The notes under the pieces: generated by a model
Databases searched by the model: none
What the model was told of the DNA's origin: nothing
The model's input: only the letters and a program-made list of their open reading frames with translations
NCBI GenBank assembly: GCA_025056455.1
Contig: JANWVY010000002.1
Coordinates: 923,330-987,329 of the forward strand
DNA from: Bryobacteraceae bacterium
GTDB lineage: Bacteria; Acidobacteriota; Terriglobia; Bryobacterales; Bryobacteraceae
Length of the DNA: 64,000 nt
Reading direction: 5' to 3'
Shown here: piece by piece, positions 49,382 to 56,987 of the stretch
Position numbering within the stretch: the first letter of the stretch is position 1
Layout: each line of letters opens with the position of its first letter
Program-made: the position numbers and the translations under genes

Positions 49382-50128
49382 GTGAGGCTGAAGGGAAAAA
49401 CCGCGATCGTGACCGGTGCAGGCACAGGCATCGGTCGCGCCACCGTGCTCCGGTTCGCCGCCGAAGGAGCGCATGTTGTCGCCGGAGTCTACCAGCCGCA
49501 GGAAGCGGCGCAGTTTCGCGACCCAGCCATCGCCACCGTTGTTTGTGACGTCACGCAAGAATCCAGCGCGCGCGAGCTCGTGCGTACGGCCCTAGAGCGA
49601 TTCTCTGCCCTCGATATTCTCGTGAATAATGCTGGCGTCGTCGTCATGGCAAATGTGGAAGAAACTACCGACGAGGATTGGAACCGGGTGTTTGACGTCA
49701 ATTTGCGTGGTCTTTTCTACTGCTGCAAACACTCCGTGGGAGAAATGTCGCGACGCGGCGGGGGGGCGATTGTCAACGTCAGCTCCATTAACGGACTTCG
49801 GGGCAATCATCGGCTCTTTGCGTATTCGGCTTCGAAAGGCGGCGTGGTGGCCGCGACCATGTCGCTTGCTCTTGATTACGCGCCTTACAACATCCGTGTC
49901 AATTGCGTCTGCCCCGCCACAATCGCCGATACCCCAATGGTCGCCCAGTCTTTGGCCCAGGCTCCTGACCCGGAACAATACCGGCAGTACCTGTTGGAAA
50001 AGCACCCGCTGGGCCGGCTGGGACGCGCCGAGGAAGTCGCCCATGCCATCTTGTTTCTTGCAAGTGACGAAGCTTCTTTTATTACGGGCGTCGCTCTCCC
50101 AGTGGATGGCGGGCGGTCCATTCGTTAA
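49382..50128 (+). CDS. Short-chain dehydrogenase/reductase
   Basis: A 248-residue classical SDR. The nucleotide motif GAGTGIG is near residue 12, NNAG at about residue 81, SSIN contains the catalytic Ser, and YSASKGG (YxxxK) gives Tyr and Lys. The Rossmann residues after the second strand (VVAGVYQPQ) do not include an Asp at the tip, so NADP or NAD use is unclear. The start is GTG. Length and motif spacing match FabG-like enzymes. It precedes an SMP-30-like gene by 33 bases, so together they may act in a sugar or lactone oxidation step. Confidence 0.9.
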   Translation: MRLKGKTAIVTGAGTGIGRATVLRFAAEGAHVVAGVYQPQEAAQFRDPAIATVVCDVTQESSARELVRTALERFSALDILVNNAGVVVMANVEETTDEDWNRVFDVNLRGLFYCCKHSVGEMSRRGGGAIVNVSSINGLRGNHRLFAYSASKGGVVAATMSLALDYAPYNIRVNCVCPATIADTPMVAQSLAQAPDPEQYRQYLLEKHPLGRLGRAEEVAHAILFLASDEASFITGVALPVDGGRSIR

Positions 50129-50160
50129 CGCGGCAAGATTTCTGAACCCAAAAACGACGT

Positions 50161-51114
50161 ATGAACTGGACCTTCGAACTTTTAGATCCAGCCTACGGGG
50201 GCGTCGCCGAAGGCCCTGTTTGGCAGGATGGCAACTTGCTTTTTACCCACATTCAGGCGAGCCGCATCATGTGCTTTGATCCAGCCTCGAAGACGGTCCG
50301 TGTGTGGCGGGAAAACACCAACTGCGCCAACGGGCTTTGCCTGGACCTCGAGGGCAATCTTCTTGCTTGCCAAGGAGGAGAACACCCCCAGGCGCGGGCA
50401 GTCGTCCGCTACGGCACGGATGGTTCCTTCACCGTGCTCGCCGATCAATTTCAGGGGAAGCGCTTCAATATTCCCAATGACCTCGTCGTCGACCCATACG
50501 GCCGCATCTGGTTCAGCGACCCTTTCTATGAAGGCGCGGCTGGCCCTTGGAGCAAGGACCGCAGCCTCATGGAGCTGGATCACGAGTCCGTCTACCGCCT
50601 CGACCCGCAACTCGATGGCTCGTACCGTGTTAGTCGCGTCACCTTCGACACCACTCGCCCGAACGGCTTGGTCTTCTCGCTCGATTTCCAGACTCTCTAC
50701 GTTGCCCAAAGCGGCCGGAACCCGGATGAACAGCGTCAACTTCGCGCCTATCCTGTACAACCGGATGGGTCGCTTGGTCCCTACCGACTTCTGCACGACT
50801 TTGGGCCCCATCGCGGCATTGATGGCATGCGCCTCGACGTTGAGGGGAACATTATCGCCACCGCCGGATGGGAACATGGCGGCCCTGGGCCCTCCATCTA
50901 TGTTTTCTCCCCGAGCGGAGAAATCCTCGAACGCCACCCGGTCCCGACACGCCGGCCGACCAACTGCTGCTTTGGCGGCGAGGATCTGACTCAGCTTTAC
51001 GTGACCACCATCGACGGAGAACTCTTTCGCGCTTCCACGAATCGCCAAGGACGTCCGCTGCCGCCACAGCCCTGGCTTAGCCACCCACAACAGCTCATGC
51101 CACCGGGGCACTAA
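50161..51114 (+). CDS. SMP-30/gluconolactonase-like lactonase
   Basis: A 317-residue six-bladed propeller of the SMP-30/gluconolactonase/LRE family. Visible are EGPVWQDGNLLFTHI, NCANGLCLDLEGNLLACQ, FNIPNDLVVDPYGRIWFSDP, and a final Asp/Asn set GIDGMRLDVEGNI; these carry the Glu, Asn and Asp that bind the catalytic Ca2+. It should hydrolyse a sugar lactone. Coupled with the preceding dehydrogenase gene (33 bases upstream), it may complete oxidation of a sugar to an acid. The C terminus overlaps the end of the convergent DSD1-like gene by 20 bases. Confidence 0.9.
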   Translation: MNWTFELLDPAYGGVAEGPVWQDGNLLFTHIQASRIMCFDPASKTVRVWRENTNCANGLCLDLEGNLLACQGGEHPQARAVVRYGTDGSFTVLADQFQGKRFNIPNDLVVDPYGRIWFSDPFYEGAAGPWSKDRSLMELDHESVYRLDPQLDGSYRVSRVTFDTTRPNGLVFSLDFQTLYVAQSGRNPDEQRQLRAYPVQPDGSLGPYRLLHDFGPHRGIDGMRLDVEGNIIATAGWEHGGPGPSIYVFSPSGEILERHPVPTRRPTNCCFGGEDLTQLYVTTIDGELFRASTNRQGRPLPPQPWLSHPQQLMPPGH

Positions 51115-52219
51115 TCGCTGTAACTCTCCGCCCAGTACGCCCGGGGATCACCCACACCGCCTCTAGTACGCCCCGCCGGATCACGCAGATTTCATCGTGC
51201 AAACACAGCGTGCTGTCCGTGTAGCCCGGCACAAACTTCACCAGATCGCCAACCCTCGGACAAGCGTCCTCTTGTGCGAGCTCCAGCACCCCGTGTTCGG
51301 CGGAGAAAGCCATGTGTTGAAGGCGGCCTAGCCCGAGCGGCAGCGGCATGCCATGCTGCGTGCTCATGGCCTTGAAACCACCATCAACAACAATCCTCCG
51401 GGAAGTAGGCCGGCTTACCACACGCGTGATGACCGTGAGCGCAAACTCGTAATCAAGCCCCCAGTTGCGATAGCTCACGTCGCTAAATACCGCTCCGCCA
51501 GCCTGCACCTCTGTCAAACCGGCCATCCCCGCCGCATGCAAAAAGGTACCGCTGCCGCTAGCCGAAACCACGGGGCAAGAAATCCCCGCGCCTTCCAGCG
51601 CCACTACCGTTTCGGCCAACCGTGCGAGGGCTTGCTTTACAACCTCTGCTCGGTCCTTCACCTCCGGCTTTAGCGCATGGCCTTCCCATCCCATCACCCC
51701 TTGCCATTCCAAACCGCGCATCTTTTGGATTTCTCTGGCCAGCGCCACCGCCGGCTCTCCTGCTGGCACTCCGCAGCGGTTCATTCCCACATCCACTTCC
51801 ATCACAACGGGAATCACAACGCCCTCCTGCAAGGCCGCGCGGCTCATAGCTTGCGCATGCTCGAGGCTGTCGGTCGCCGCGATCACGGGCGCGTGACGTT
51901 GCAGCCGCGCCAGGCGCATCAGTTTCCGCCCCCCAACGATCTGATGGGCGATTAAAATTCCCTGGACGCCCCCTTGGAGGAAAACCTCTGCTTCATAGAG
52001 CGTGGCGCAGGTAACGCCGATCGCCCCCGCGCGGACCGCCTCCTGCGCAAGCTCAACCGCCTTCTGGCCCTTCATATGCGGCCGCCATTGCAGCTTGTGC
52101 CGCCCTAAAAAGGAGAGAATCCGCTGAATATTTCCACGAAAAATTTCCAAATCGAGACACAGCGCCGGAGTTTCCAGCTCTTCGAGTAGCAGTCCAACTG
52201 CGGTTTGATTAGCGCTCAC
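51095..52219 (-). CDS. DSD1-family PLP enzyme, D-threonine aldolase/D-serine dehydratase-like
   Basis: A 374-residue fold-type III PLP enzyme. Lys50 in WRPHMKGQKA is the cofactor lysine, and the alanine racemase-like barrel follows. In known D-serine dehydratases and D-threonine aldolases the metal ligands are a His and a Cys or Asp near the C terminus. Here the matching block reads VPGYTDSTLCLHDE, with Tyr in place of His and Asp kept, by eye alignment. So metal binding and the exact reaction are unclear. Start is GTG at 52219. The 3' end overlaps the SMP-30 gene by 20 bases in antisense. Confidence 0.82.
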   Translation of the reverse strand: MSANQTAVGLLLEELETPALCLDLEIFRGNIQRILSFLGRHKLQWRPHMKGQKAVELAQEAVRAGAIGVTCATLYEAEVFLQGGVQGILIAHQIVGGRKLMRLARLQRHAPVIAATDSLEHAQAMSRAALQEGVVIPVVMEVDVGMNRCGVPAGEPAVALAREIQKMRGLEWQGVMGWEGHALKPEVKDRAEVVKQALARLAETVVALEGAGISCPVVSASGSGTFLHAAGMAGLTEVQAGGAVFSDVSYRNWGLDYEFALTVITRVVSRPTSRRIVVDGGFKAMSTQHGMPLPLGLGRLQHMAFSAEHGVLELAQEDACPRVGDLVKFVPGYTDSTLCLHDEICVIRRGVLEAVWVIPGRTGRRVTAISAPVA

Positions 52220-52363
52220 TCTACTTAATGTATGGCCCCAAGCGCCTCGATTTCACTTTCGTGCCTCGCTTGCGTTCAGGTCGTGGCGTAGCGCGGTCTG
52301 CCCTTCTCACCCCCCCGAGGCACCCCTCACCACCAACCAATTCAGGGGCCGCAAAATACAAAA

Positions 52364-52389
52364 GCTGCAGCTTGGCGCCAAGCAGCAGC
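52364..52389 (-). terminator. Hairpin after the 51-residue secreted peptide gene
   Basis: The plus-strand sequence forms a 13-bp stem with one A-A mismatch (GCTGC-A-GCTTGGC against GCCAAGC-A-GCAGC), with no loop bases. On the minus strand it is followed by a T-rich segment (TTTTGTATTTTG). It lies 44 bases past the stop at 52433, so it is a likely terminator, or else a processed hairpin. Confidence 0.55.
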
Positions 52390-52432
52390 CAAGTGCAGCT
52401 TTCTACGAACAACAAAAACTCCAAAGGCGAAT

Positions 52433-52588
52433 CTAGCGGGTTGGCTTCTTCTCTTCGCCTTCGCTCTTCTTCTTCTTACCCTTCTTCTTCTTGGTCTCTT
52501 CCTTCTTCTCTCCTTCTTGGGCGAAAGTCGTCGAGACCGTGCCAAGCACCAGCGTCAAGCCGAGCACAATGCTCAGAAGCTTCTTCAT
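52433..52588 (-). CDS. Small secreted Lys/Glu-rich peptide
   Basis: A 51-residue protein, too short for standard gene calls. The signal peptide (MKKLLSIVLGLTLVLGTVST, with predicted cleavage after TFA) precedes a mature part of 28 residues that is almost wholly Lys and Glu with single Gly, Ser and Thr (EGEKKEETKKKKGKKKK and on), ending PTR. AGGAGAG lies nine bases before the ATG. A hairpin terminator follows the stop. The strong ribosome site, signal peptide and terminator all support a real gene, and the basic-acidic repeat suggests a polyelectrolyte or a wall- or metal-associated peptide. Function unknown. Confidence 0.75.
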   Translation of the reverse strand: MKKLLSIVLGLTLVLGTVSTTFAQEGEKKEETKKKKGKKKKSEGEEKKPTR

Positions 52589-52822
52589 GAATGGCTACTC
52601 TCCTGTTAAAAGTTGACGAATCAAAATCGTCCTGGGGCTTATGATCGCACGTCCAACCTGAAGCAGTCCTTAAGTGAGCATTAAAATTATTTCATCTGCA
52701 TCGAACAGCCTCGTTCACACGCCATCGCTCACGGTTTTGTGTTCTGCCAAGCTGAGCCCCCACACAAACTTGAACCGCCAGCGCCCGGCAACGGCTGCGT
52801 CCCTTTTCCTCCCAGCGGAAAA
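52589..52822. other. Intergenic region upstream of the HU-like gene
   Basis: The 266-base gap between the peptide gene and the HU-like gene has no credible other gene. Its AT-rich part (52670-52695) may contain the divergent promoters. The dyad near its end is listed separately. Confidence 0.35.
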
Positions 52823-52839
52823 CCAGTACTCGATACTGG
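52823..52839. promoter_or_regulatory. Dyad CCAGTA-CTCGA-TACTGG before the HU-like/TIR operon
   Basis: Six-base perfect arms around a five-base spacer end 15 bases upstream of the HU-like ATG at 52855. A GATACT hexamer overlaps the right half, so a bound regulator could block transcription. The regulator is unknown. Confidence 0.45.
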
Positions 52840-52854
52840 ATCTTGAATAACGCC

Positions 52855-53112
52855 ATGAATCGCACAGTCCCCTTGGACAAGAAAGCATTAGTGGAGAAAC
52901 TCGCCCGCCAGGCGCACCTTTCCGACGCCGCGGCCGCTGACGCCCTGGACCGCTTTATCGAAGGAGTCCTTCAAGATTTGCGCCGCAAATCGAAAACGCC
53001 GGTTCTTGCTCCGGCCCCACTGACGCTCCCAGGCAAATCCCGGCGAACCGCTACCCGCACCTCACCGAAGACAGCAAGCCCGCGGGGCCGAAAACAGCCG
53101 ACCGGAGTCTGA
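52855..53112 (+). CDS. HU-like N-terminal domain protein with a basic tail
   Basis: An 85-residue protein. Residues 8-46 (KKALVEKLARQAHLSDAAAADALDRFIEGVLQDLRRK) match the first two helices of HU/IHF proteins, the dimerisation part. The DNA-binding beta arm is missing; instead a Pro/Ser/Lys/Arg-rich tail (residues 50-85) follows. It is separated from the TIR gene by seven bases, whose N terminus looks like the other half of the HU core. It could bind DNA through the basic tail or mainly dimerise. A TTG start 12 bases upstream is possible. Confidence 0.7.
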   Translation: MNRTVPLDKKALVEKLARQAHLSDAAAADALDRFIEGVLQDLRRKSKTPVLAPAPLTLPGKSRRTATRTSPKTASPRGRKQPTGV

Positions 53113-53119
53113 ACCCCTG

Positions 53120-53842
53120 ATGCTCGATCACCGCCGCAAAGTTCATGCGCGCGAGATCCTTCGCTTCTTTCGTCATTGTCTTCAAGAGGGAGGAACTCTA
53201 GAAATTGACGGTCTCGGAATCTTGGAGCAGAACGCGGACGGAAGCTTAGTTCTCACACCTTTCGCCAAACCCAAAGTGTTTCTTGCTTATGTGGAGGAAG
53301 ACCTTCCTCACGCGAGAAGAATCTTCGAGAAACTGAAACAGCGCGGCTGCGACCCGTGGCTCGATAAAGAAAAGCTGCTGCCCGGGCAGAATTGGCCCCG
53401 GCGCATTGAGGCGGCAATTTCTGTGGCCGATTACTTCGTTGCCCTGTTTTCTCGGCGCTCCGTAAGCAAACGCGGACAATTCCAAGCCGAGCTGCGCTAT
53501 GCGCTCGATTGCGTCAAGCGGCAACCCCTCGACCACGCCTTTTTCATCCCAATCCGTTTGGAAGATTGCCGCCTTCCAGCCGCCATCGCTGATTCCATTC
53601 ACTACGTCGATCTCTTTCCGGATTGGAATCAAGGCTTCGAGCGCCTTTGGCAAACCGTCACCTCGCGCGGCTCGGCTACTTCAAGCCCAGACGCTTGCGA
53701 ATCGCTGCGGCATTTTTGGCCTGCGGAGCTAGCTCCAGATACTTTGCGTAAGCCTTCCGGGCTGCGGCCTCCTCCTTCAGCTTCTCCAGCGCCTCGCCCA
53801 AGCGGAGAAAAGCCTCGGCGGAAGTCGGATCCCAACGTGTAG
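53120..53842 (+). CDS. TIR-domain protein with HU-core-like N terminus
   Basis: A 240-residue protein. The N-terminal segment (residues 8-48, HAREILRFFRHCLQEGGTLEIDGLGILEQN and on) resembles the HU core helix and beta strands (compare GFGTF). Residues 51-180 are a TIR domain: PKVFLAYVEEDLPHARRIFEKLKQRGCDPWLD, LLPGQNWPRRIEAAI, ALFSRRSVSKRG, and QAELRYAL with Glu124 at the usual NADase position. Bacterial TIR domains often consume NAD+ in phage defence, or serve as scaffolds. Residues 185-240 are Pro/Ser/Arg-rich and are encoded antisense to the TPR gene, so they may be functionless read-through. Confidence 0.82.
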   Translation: MLDHRRKVHAREILRFFRHCLQEGGTLEIDGLGILEQNADGSLVLTPFAKPKVFLAYVEEDLPHARRIFEKLKQRGCDPWLDKEKLLPGQNWPRRIEAAISVADYFVALFSRRSVSKRGQFQAELRYALDCVKRQPLDHAFFIPIRLEDCRLPAAIADSIHYVDLFPDWNQGFERLWQTVTSRGSATSSPDACESLRHFWPAELAPDTLRKPSGLRPPPSASPAPRPSGEKPRRKSDPNV

Positions 53843-54107
53843 CCTCCTCAAAACGCCGCGCCGCCGCTTTAAAACTCCCTTTCTTGAAGTAAAATTGCCC
53901 CACTTTGAGTTCCTGGGCCGCTTGAAGCGGGTTGAACTCGTACTCCTTGGCTTTGTGGCTTTCGTCTTCTTCCGGCGGTTCGACCAGTTCGGGCTGAGCT
54001 GGCGCCTGCTGGGTGGCCTTGGGTTCTTGAGCTTTCCCCCACACTACCTTGCCAGGCCCGCCGAAGACCAGCTCAGCAACTAGAAACACGAAGAAACTTC
54101 GCGCCAT
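53676..54107 (-). CDS. Exported TPR protein
   Basis: From the ATG at 54107 the protein has 143 residues. The first 26 (MARSFFVFLVAELVFGGPGK and on) form a signal peptide. Glu-rich linker PPEEDESHKAKEYEF is followed by two TPR units: QELKVGQFYFKKGSFKAAARRFEEATRWDPTSAEAFLRLGEALEKLKEEAAARKAYAKYLELAP. The longer frame from 54389 reads into the divergent uvrC start and lacks signal-peptide logic. It should act as a periplasmic or lipoprotein-like scaffold. Its last 167 bases overlap the TIR gene antisense. Confidence 0.75.
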   Translation of the reverse strand: MARSFFVFLVAELVFGGPGKVVWGKAQEPKATQQAPAQPELVEPPEEDESHKAKEYEFNPLQAAQELKVGQFYFKKGSFKAAARRFEEATRWDPTSAEAFLRLGEALEKLKEEAAARKAYAKYLELAPQAKNAAAIRKRLGLK

Positions 54108-54257
54108 CGAAGTGATCCTGCCCTTCTGTTCTGAGCATAGCAACTCCGGTTTTCCGCCCGGCGGCTCCTGGCCCGCCATTTGGCCTCGCTGCGCTAGGCG
54201 CCGCGACTTCCTGTTCACCAGCCCCGGCGGCGCGCTGTTGGCTAATCTGAAAATACA

Positions 54258-56096
54258 GTGGATCTCCGGCAAAAAGCAGCGCAGATGCCCCTGGCGCCGG
54301 GCGTGTATCTGTTTAAAGATCAGGCCGGCACTGTCCTCTATGTGGGTAAGGCCAAAAACCTCCGCCACCGTGTGCGCAGCTACTTCCAAGACGACCGCCT
54401 GCTGGACGTCAAAACCGGCACCCTCGTGGCCGAAGCCTGCGACATCGACTACATTCTGGTGGATAACGAGAAGGAAGCGCTAGCCCTCGAAAACAACCTC
54501 ATTAAACAGCACAAGCCGCGATTTAACATCCTCTTACGCGACGACAAGACGTACCCCTACATCCAACTCACCAACGAAAAATACCCCCGCGTTTACGTCA
54601 CGCGGCGCTTACGCAAAGGCTCGACTTACTACGGCCCCTATTTTCCTGGCAACCTCGCCCACCGGGTCGTAAACTTTATTCACCGGCACTTTAAAATTCC
54701 TTCCTGCAAAGTGGACCTCACCCGCAAGCATCCCCAGCCCTGTCTCGAATATCACATCCACCGCTGCCTCGGCCCCTGTGTTCAAGGACTCACCACTGAC
54801 GAAGCCTATTCTCAAGCCGTAAAAGACGTCCGCTTATTCCTCGAAGGCCGTCATCGCAATTTGATCTCCAACTTGAGAGAGCGAATGGAACAGGCGGCCG
54901 AGCAACTGCGATTCGAAGAGGCGGCCGCACTTCGAGATTTGATCGCTACTGTCGAAGAGGTCGAACAGCGTCAGAAAATGGCTGCCGCAGAGGGAGACGA
55001 CACCGACATCCTGGCCTATTACGCAGAGCCGCCACTCGTCGCCGTCAACCTGTTCCATTTGCGCGGTGGCAAAATTGTCGACCGGCGCGAGTTCTTCTGG
55101 GAACACATCCCTGAATTCGATCCTCCCGAGTTCTTCGCCGACTTGCTCTTGCAGCTTTATTTGGACCAGCAGTATGTCCCGGCGCGTATTCATGTGCCAG
55201 TGGAGTTCGAAGATGCCCCTATCCTAGAAGAGCTGCTGAGCGAAAAACGCGGCCGAAAGGTCGAAATCTGCACTCCTCAGCGCGGTCCCAAAAAGGCCCT
55301 GCTCAACCTGGCGGAAACGAATGCCAAGCACAGCTTCGATCTTCGCTTCCGCGTCCTCAAGCCGTCTTCGGAGGCAATCCAAGAGGCCCTCCAAGAGGCT
55401 CTGGGCTTAGAAGTGAAAATCCGCCGCATCGAGTGCTTCGATATCTCTCACATTCAGGGGACCGACAAGGTTGCCAGCATGGTGGTGTGGGAAAACGGGC
55501 GCATGAAAAAGTCCGATTACCGGAAGTTCATCATTCGCACCGTCGCCGGCAACGATGATTTTGCCTCCATGCGAGAGGTCATCTCGCGCCGCTATGCAAG
55601 GCTCCTTGCAGAAAAGCAACCCCTTCCCGACCTTATCCTCGTCGATGGGGGGGTCGGCCAGCTGCACGCCGCCGCCGAGGCGCTAGAATCCCTAGGCGTG
55701 ATCAACCATCCGCTCGCTTCCATCGCCAAGCGCGAAGAATGGATTTATGTCCTCGGACAAGAACAGGATCCCGTGATTCTCGACAAGTTCTCGCCGGTCC
55801 TGCATCTGGTGCAACTGATTCGCGATGAAGCGCACCGCTTCGCCCTGACTTTCCATCGCGCACGCCGCGGCTCCCAACGGCTCACCTCCGAGTTGTGCCA
55901 AGTGCCGGGAGTCGGTCCTAAGACCATCCAAAAGCTTCTCCAGCACTTTGGCAGCCCAGAACGGCTTCGCCGGGCTACAGAGGCCGAGTTGATGAGCGTG
56001 GCTGGACGGGCCATGGCTCGAAGGCTCAAAAGCCACTGGACTGCGGAAACATCCCCCGCCAGTTCAACATCTTCTGACTCGATTGAGCTAAACTGA
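54258..56096 (+). CDS. uvrC: Excinuclease ABC subunit C
   Basis: The 612-residue nuclease of nucleotide excision repair. An N-terminal GIY-YIG domain (GVYLFKDQAGTVLYVGKAKNLRHRVRSYF, residues 15-45) makes the 3' incision. A UVR motif (RMEQAAEQLRFEEAAALRDLI, about residues 210-232) contacts UvrB. The RNase H-like endonuclease domain with DISHIQGT and VDGGVGQL makes the 5' cut. C-terminal helix-hairpin-helix motifs (CQVPGVGPKTIQKLL and on) bind DNA. Length is typical. The GTG start is 150 bases from the divergent TPR gene. It is followed closely by the secreted HELFH gene. Confidence 0.96.
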   Translation: MDLRQKAAQMPLAPGVYLFKDQAGTVLYVGKAKNLRHRVRSYFQDDRLLDVKTGTLVAEACDIDYILVDNEKEALALENNLIKQHKPRFNILLRDDKTYPYIQLTNEKYPRVYVTRRLRKGSTYYGPYFPGNLAHRVVNFIHRHFKIPSCKVDLTRKHPQPCLEYHIHRCLGPCVQGLTTDEAYSQAVKDVRLFLEGRHRNLISNLRERMEQAAEQLRFEEAAALRDLIATVEEVEQRQKMAAAEGDDTDILAYYAEPPLVAVNLFHLRGGKIVDRREFFWEHIPEFDPPEFFADLLLQLYLDQQYVPARIHVPVEFEDAPILEELLSEKRGRKVEICTPQRGPKKALLNLAETNAKHSFDLRFRVLKPSSEAIQEALQEALGLEVKIRRIECFDISHIQGTDKVASMVVWENGRMKKSDYRKFIIRTVAGNDDFASMREVISRRYARLLAEKQPLPDLILVDGGVGQLHAAAEALESLGVINHPLASIAKREEWIYVLGQEQDPVILDKFSPVLHLVQLIRDEAHRFALTFHRARRGSQRLTSELCQVPGVGPKTIQKLLQHFGSPERLRRATEAELMSVAGRAMARRLKSHWTAETSPASSTSSDSIELN

Positions 56097-56121
56097 AGTC
56101 GGAAGTTCCGGTGGAGGACCT

Positions 56122-56754
56122 GTGGCCCTGTTGTCCTTACTCGCCCTCTGGCTTTTGACCCCTACCTCTCTTGCCGAAACCCGCCCCGGCATCGCAGTTT
56201 TCATGGAGTTCGCAGAAAAACCTTCTGGCGTATCGCTCCAAACCATGAAGCAAGAAGTCGAGGCACTTTTAGAGCCTGCTGGCCTTCGACTCCACTGGCG
56301 TGAGGTCGGGAATCCCCACAGCCAACCAGAAGAATTCGCCGACATCTTCGTTTTCCGCTTCAACGGGCGCTGTCACATGAGCGGAGTTCAATTCCTGTTT
56401 AGTGAACTCGGACCCTATGGCGAGACCGTAGTGCTTGGAACTTCGAAGACCGTCAACCACCAAATCCTGCCGTTTGGAAGTGTGGAATGCGACTCGATTC
56501 GCAGGACAGTCACTCCCGTTGTCATCGGTCTTGCTCACCCCCAGCGCGAAAAGGCTCTGGGAAGAGCCATGGGCCGCGTGCTCGCTCATGAGTTATTTCA
56601 TATGATGACCCGCCGCAGCAAGCATGGCCTCAAGGGAATTTACCGCGAAGCTCAGCGAGCCGACTACCTCGTCGCCGACGAATTCGGCTTCGATCCAGAA
56701 GAACTGGCTGAATTGCGCAAAAGGAGCGCCCGCCAGAACTCGCTGCCCCAGTAG
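56122..56754 (+). CDS. Secreted protein with HELFH zinc-binding-like motif
   Basis: A 210-residue protein with a signal peptide (MALLSLLALWLLTPTSLAE). The only motif seen is HELFHMMTRRSKHG at residues 156-169: His156, Glu157 and His160, with His168 as a possible third ligand. The spacing differs from metzincins (HExxHxxGxxH, third His at +10), here +12, so the family is not assigned. The rest contains a beta-rich N-terminal part with DIFVFRFNGRCHMSG. The GTG start follows uvrC by 25 bases and may be co-transcribed with it. A periplasmic peptidase role is a guess. Confidence 0.62.
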   Translation: MALLSLLALWLLTPTSLAETRPGIAVFMEFAEKPSGVSLQTMKQEVEALLEPAGLRLHWREVGNPHSQPEEFADIFVFRFNGRCHMSGVQFLFSELGPYGETVVLGTSKTVNHQILPFGSVECDSIRRTVTPVVIGLAHPQREKALGRAMGRVLAHELFHMMTRRSKHGLKGIYREAQRADYLVADEFGFDPEELAELRKRSARQNSLPQ

Positions 56755-56987
56755 CGAGCCTTCTCCCTCATAACCGAAGTTGATTACCTCGATCAAAAGT
56801 TTCGATTCGACAACTCGTTGCTTCCGTTTTAAGCTCCCGTAAGAGGTAGGGAGTTACGCTTCACACGCCCAGCGTGTACTCCCAACTCCACGTTCCTCAT
56901 CCCCGGACAACCCTCCGTTGGTGGTTGCATGCGCGGTTGCGGAAGTTTGCATCCGCTTTCTGAAGTTCACTCTTTTGGGAGTTCAGC
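56755..56987. other. Intergenic region before the second Oar-type receptor
   Basis: 233 bases without a gene. There is one imperfect repeated GGGAGTT/CTCCC pattern around 56848-56888. Nothing convincing as a regulatory element was identified; it presumably holds the receptor promoter. Confidence 0.3.

Noticed and set aside
50182-51111. Minus-strand open frame of 309 codons across the SMP-30 gene
   Set aside because: Antisense to a clear lactonase. The frame has no recognisable motif.
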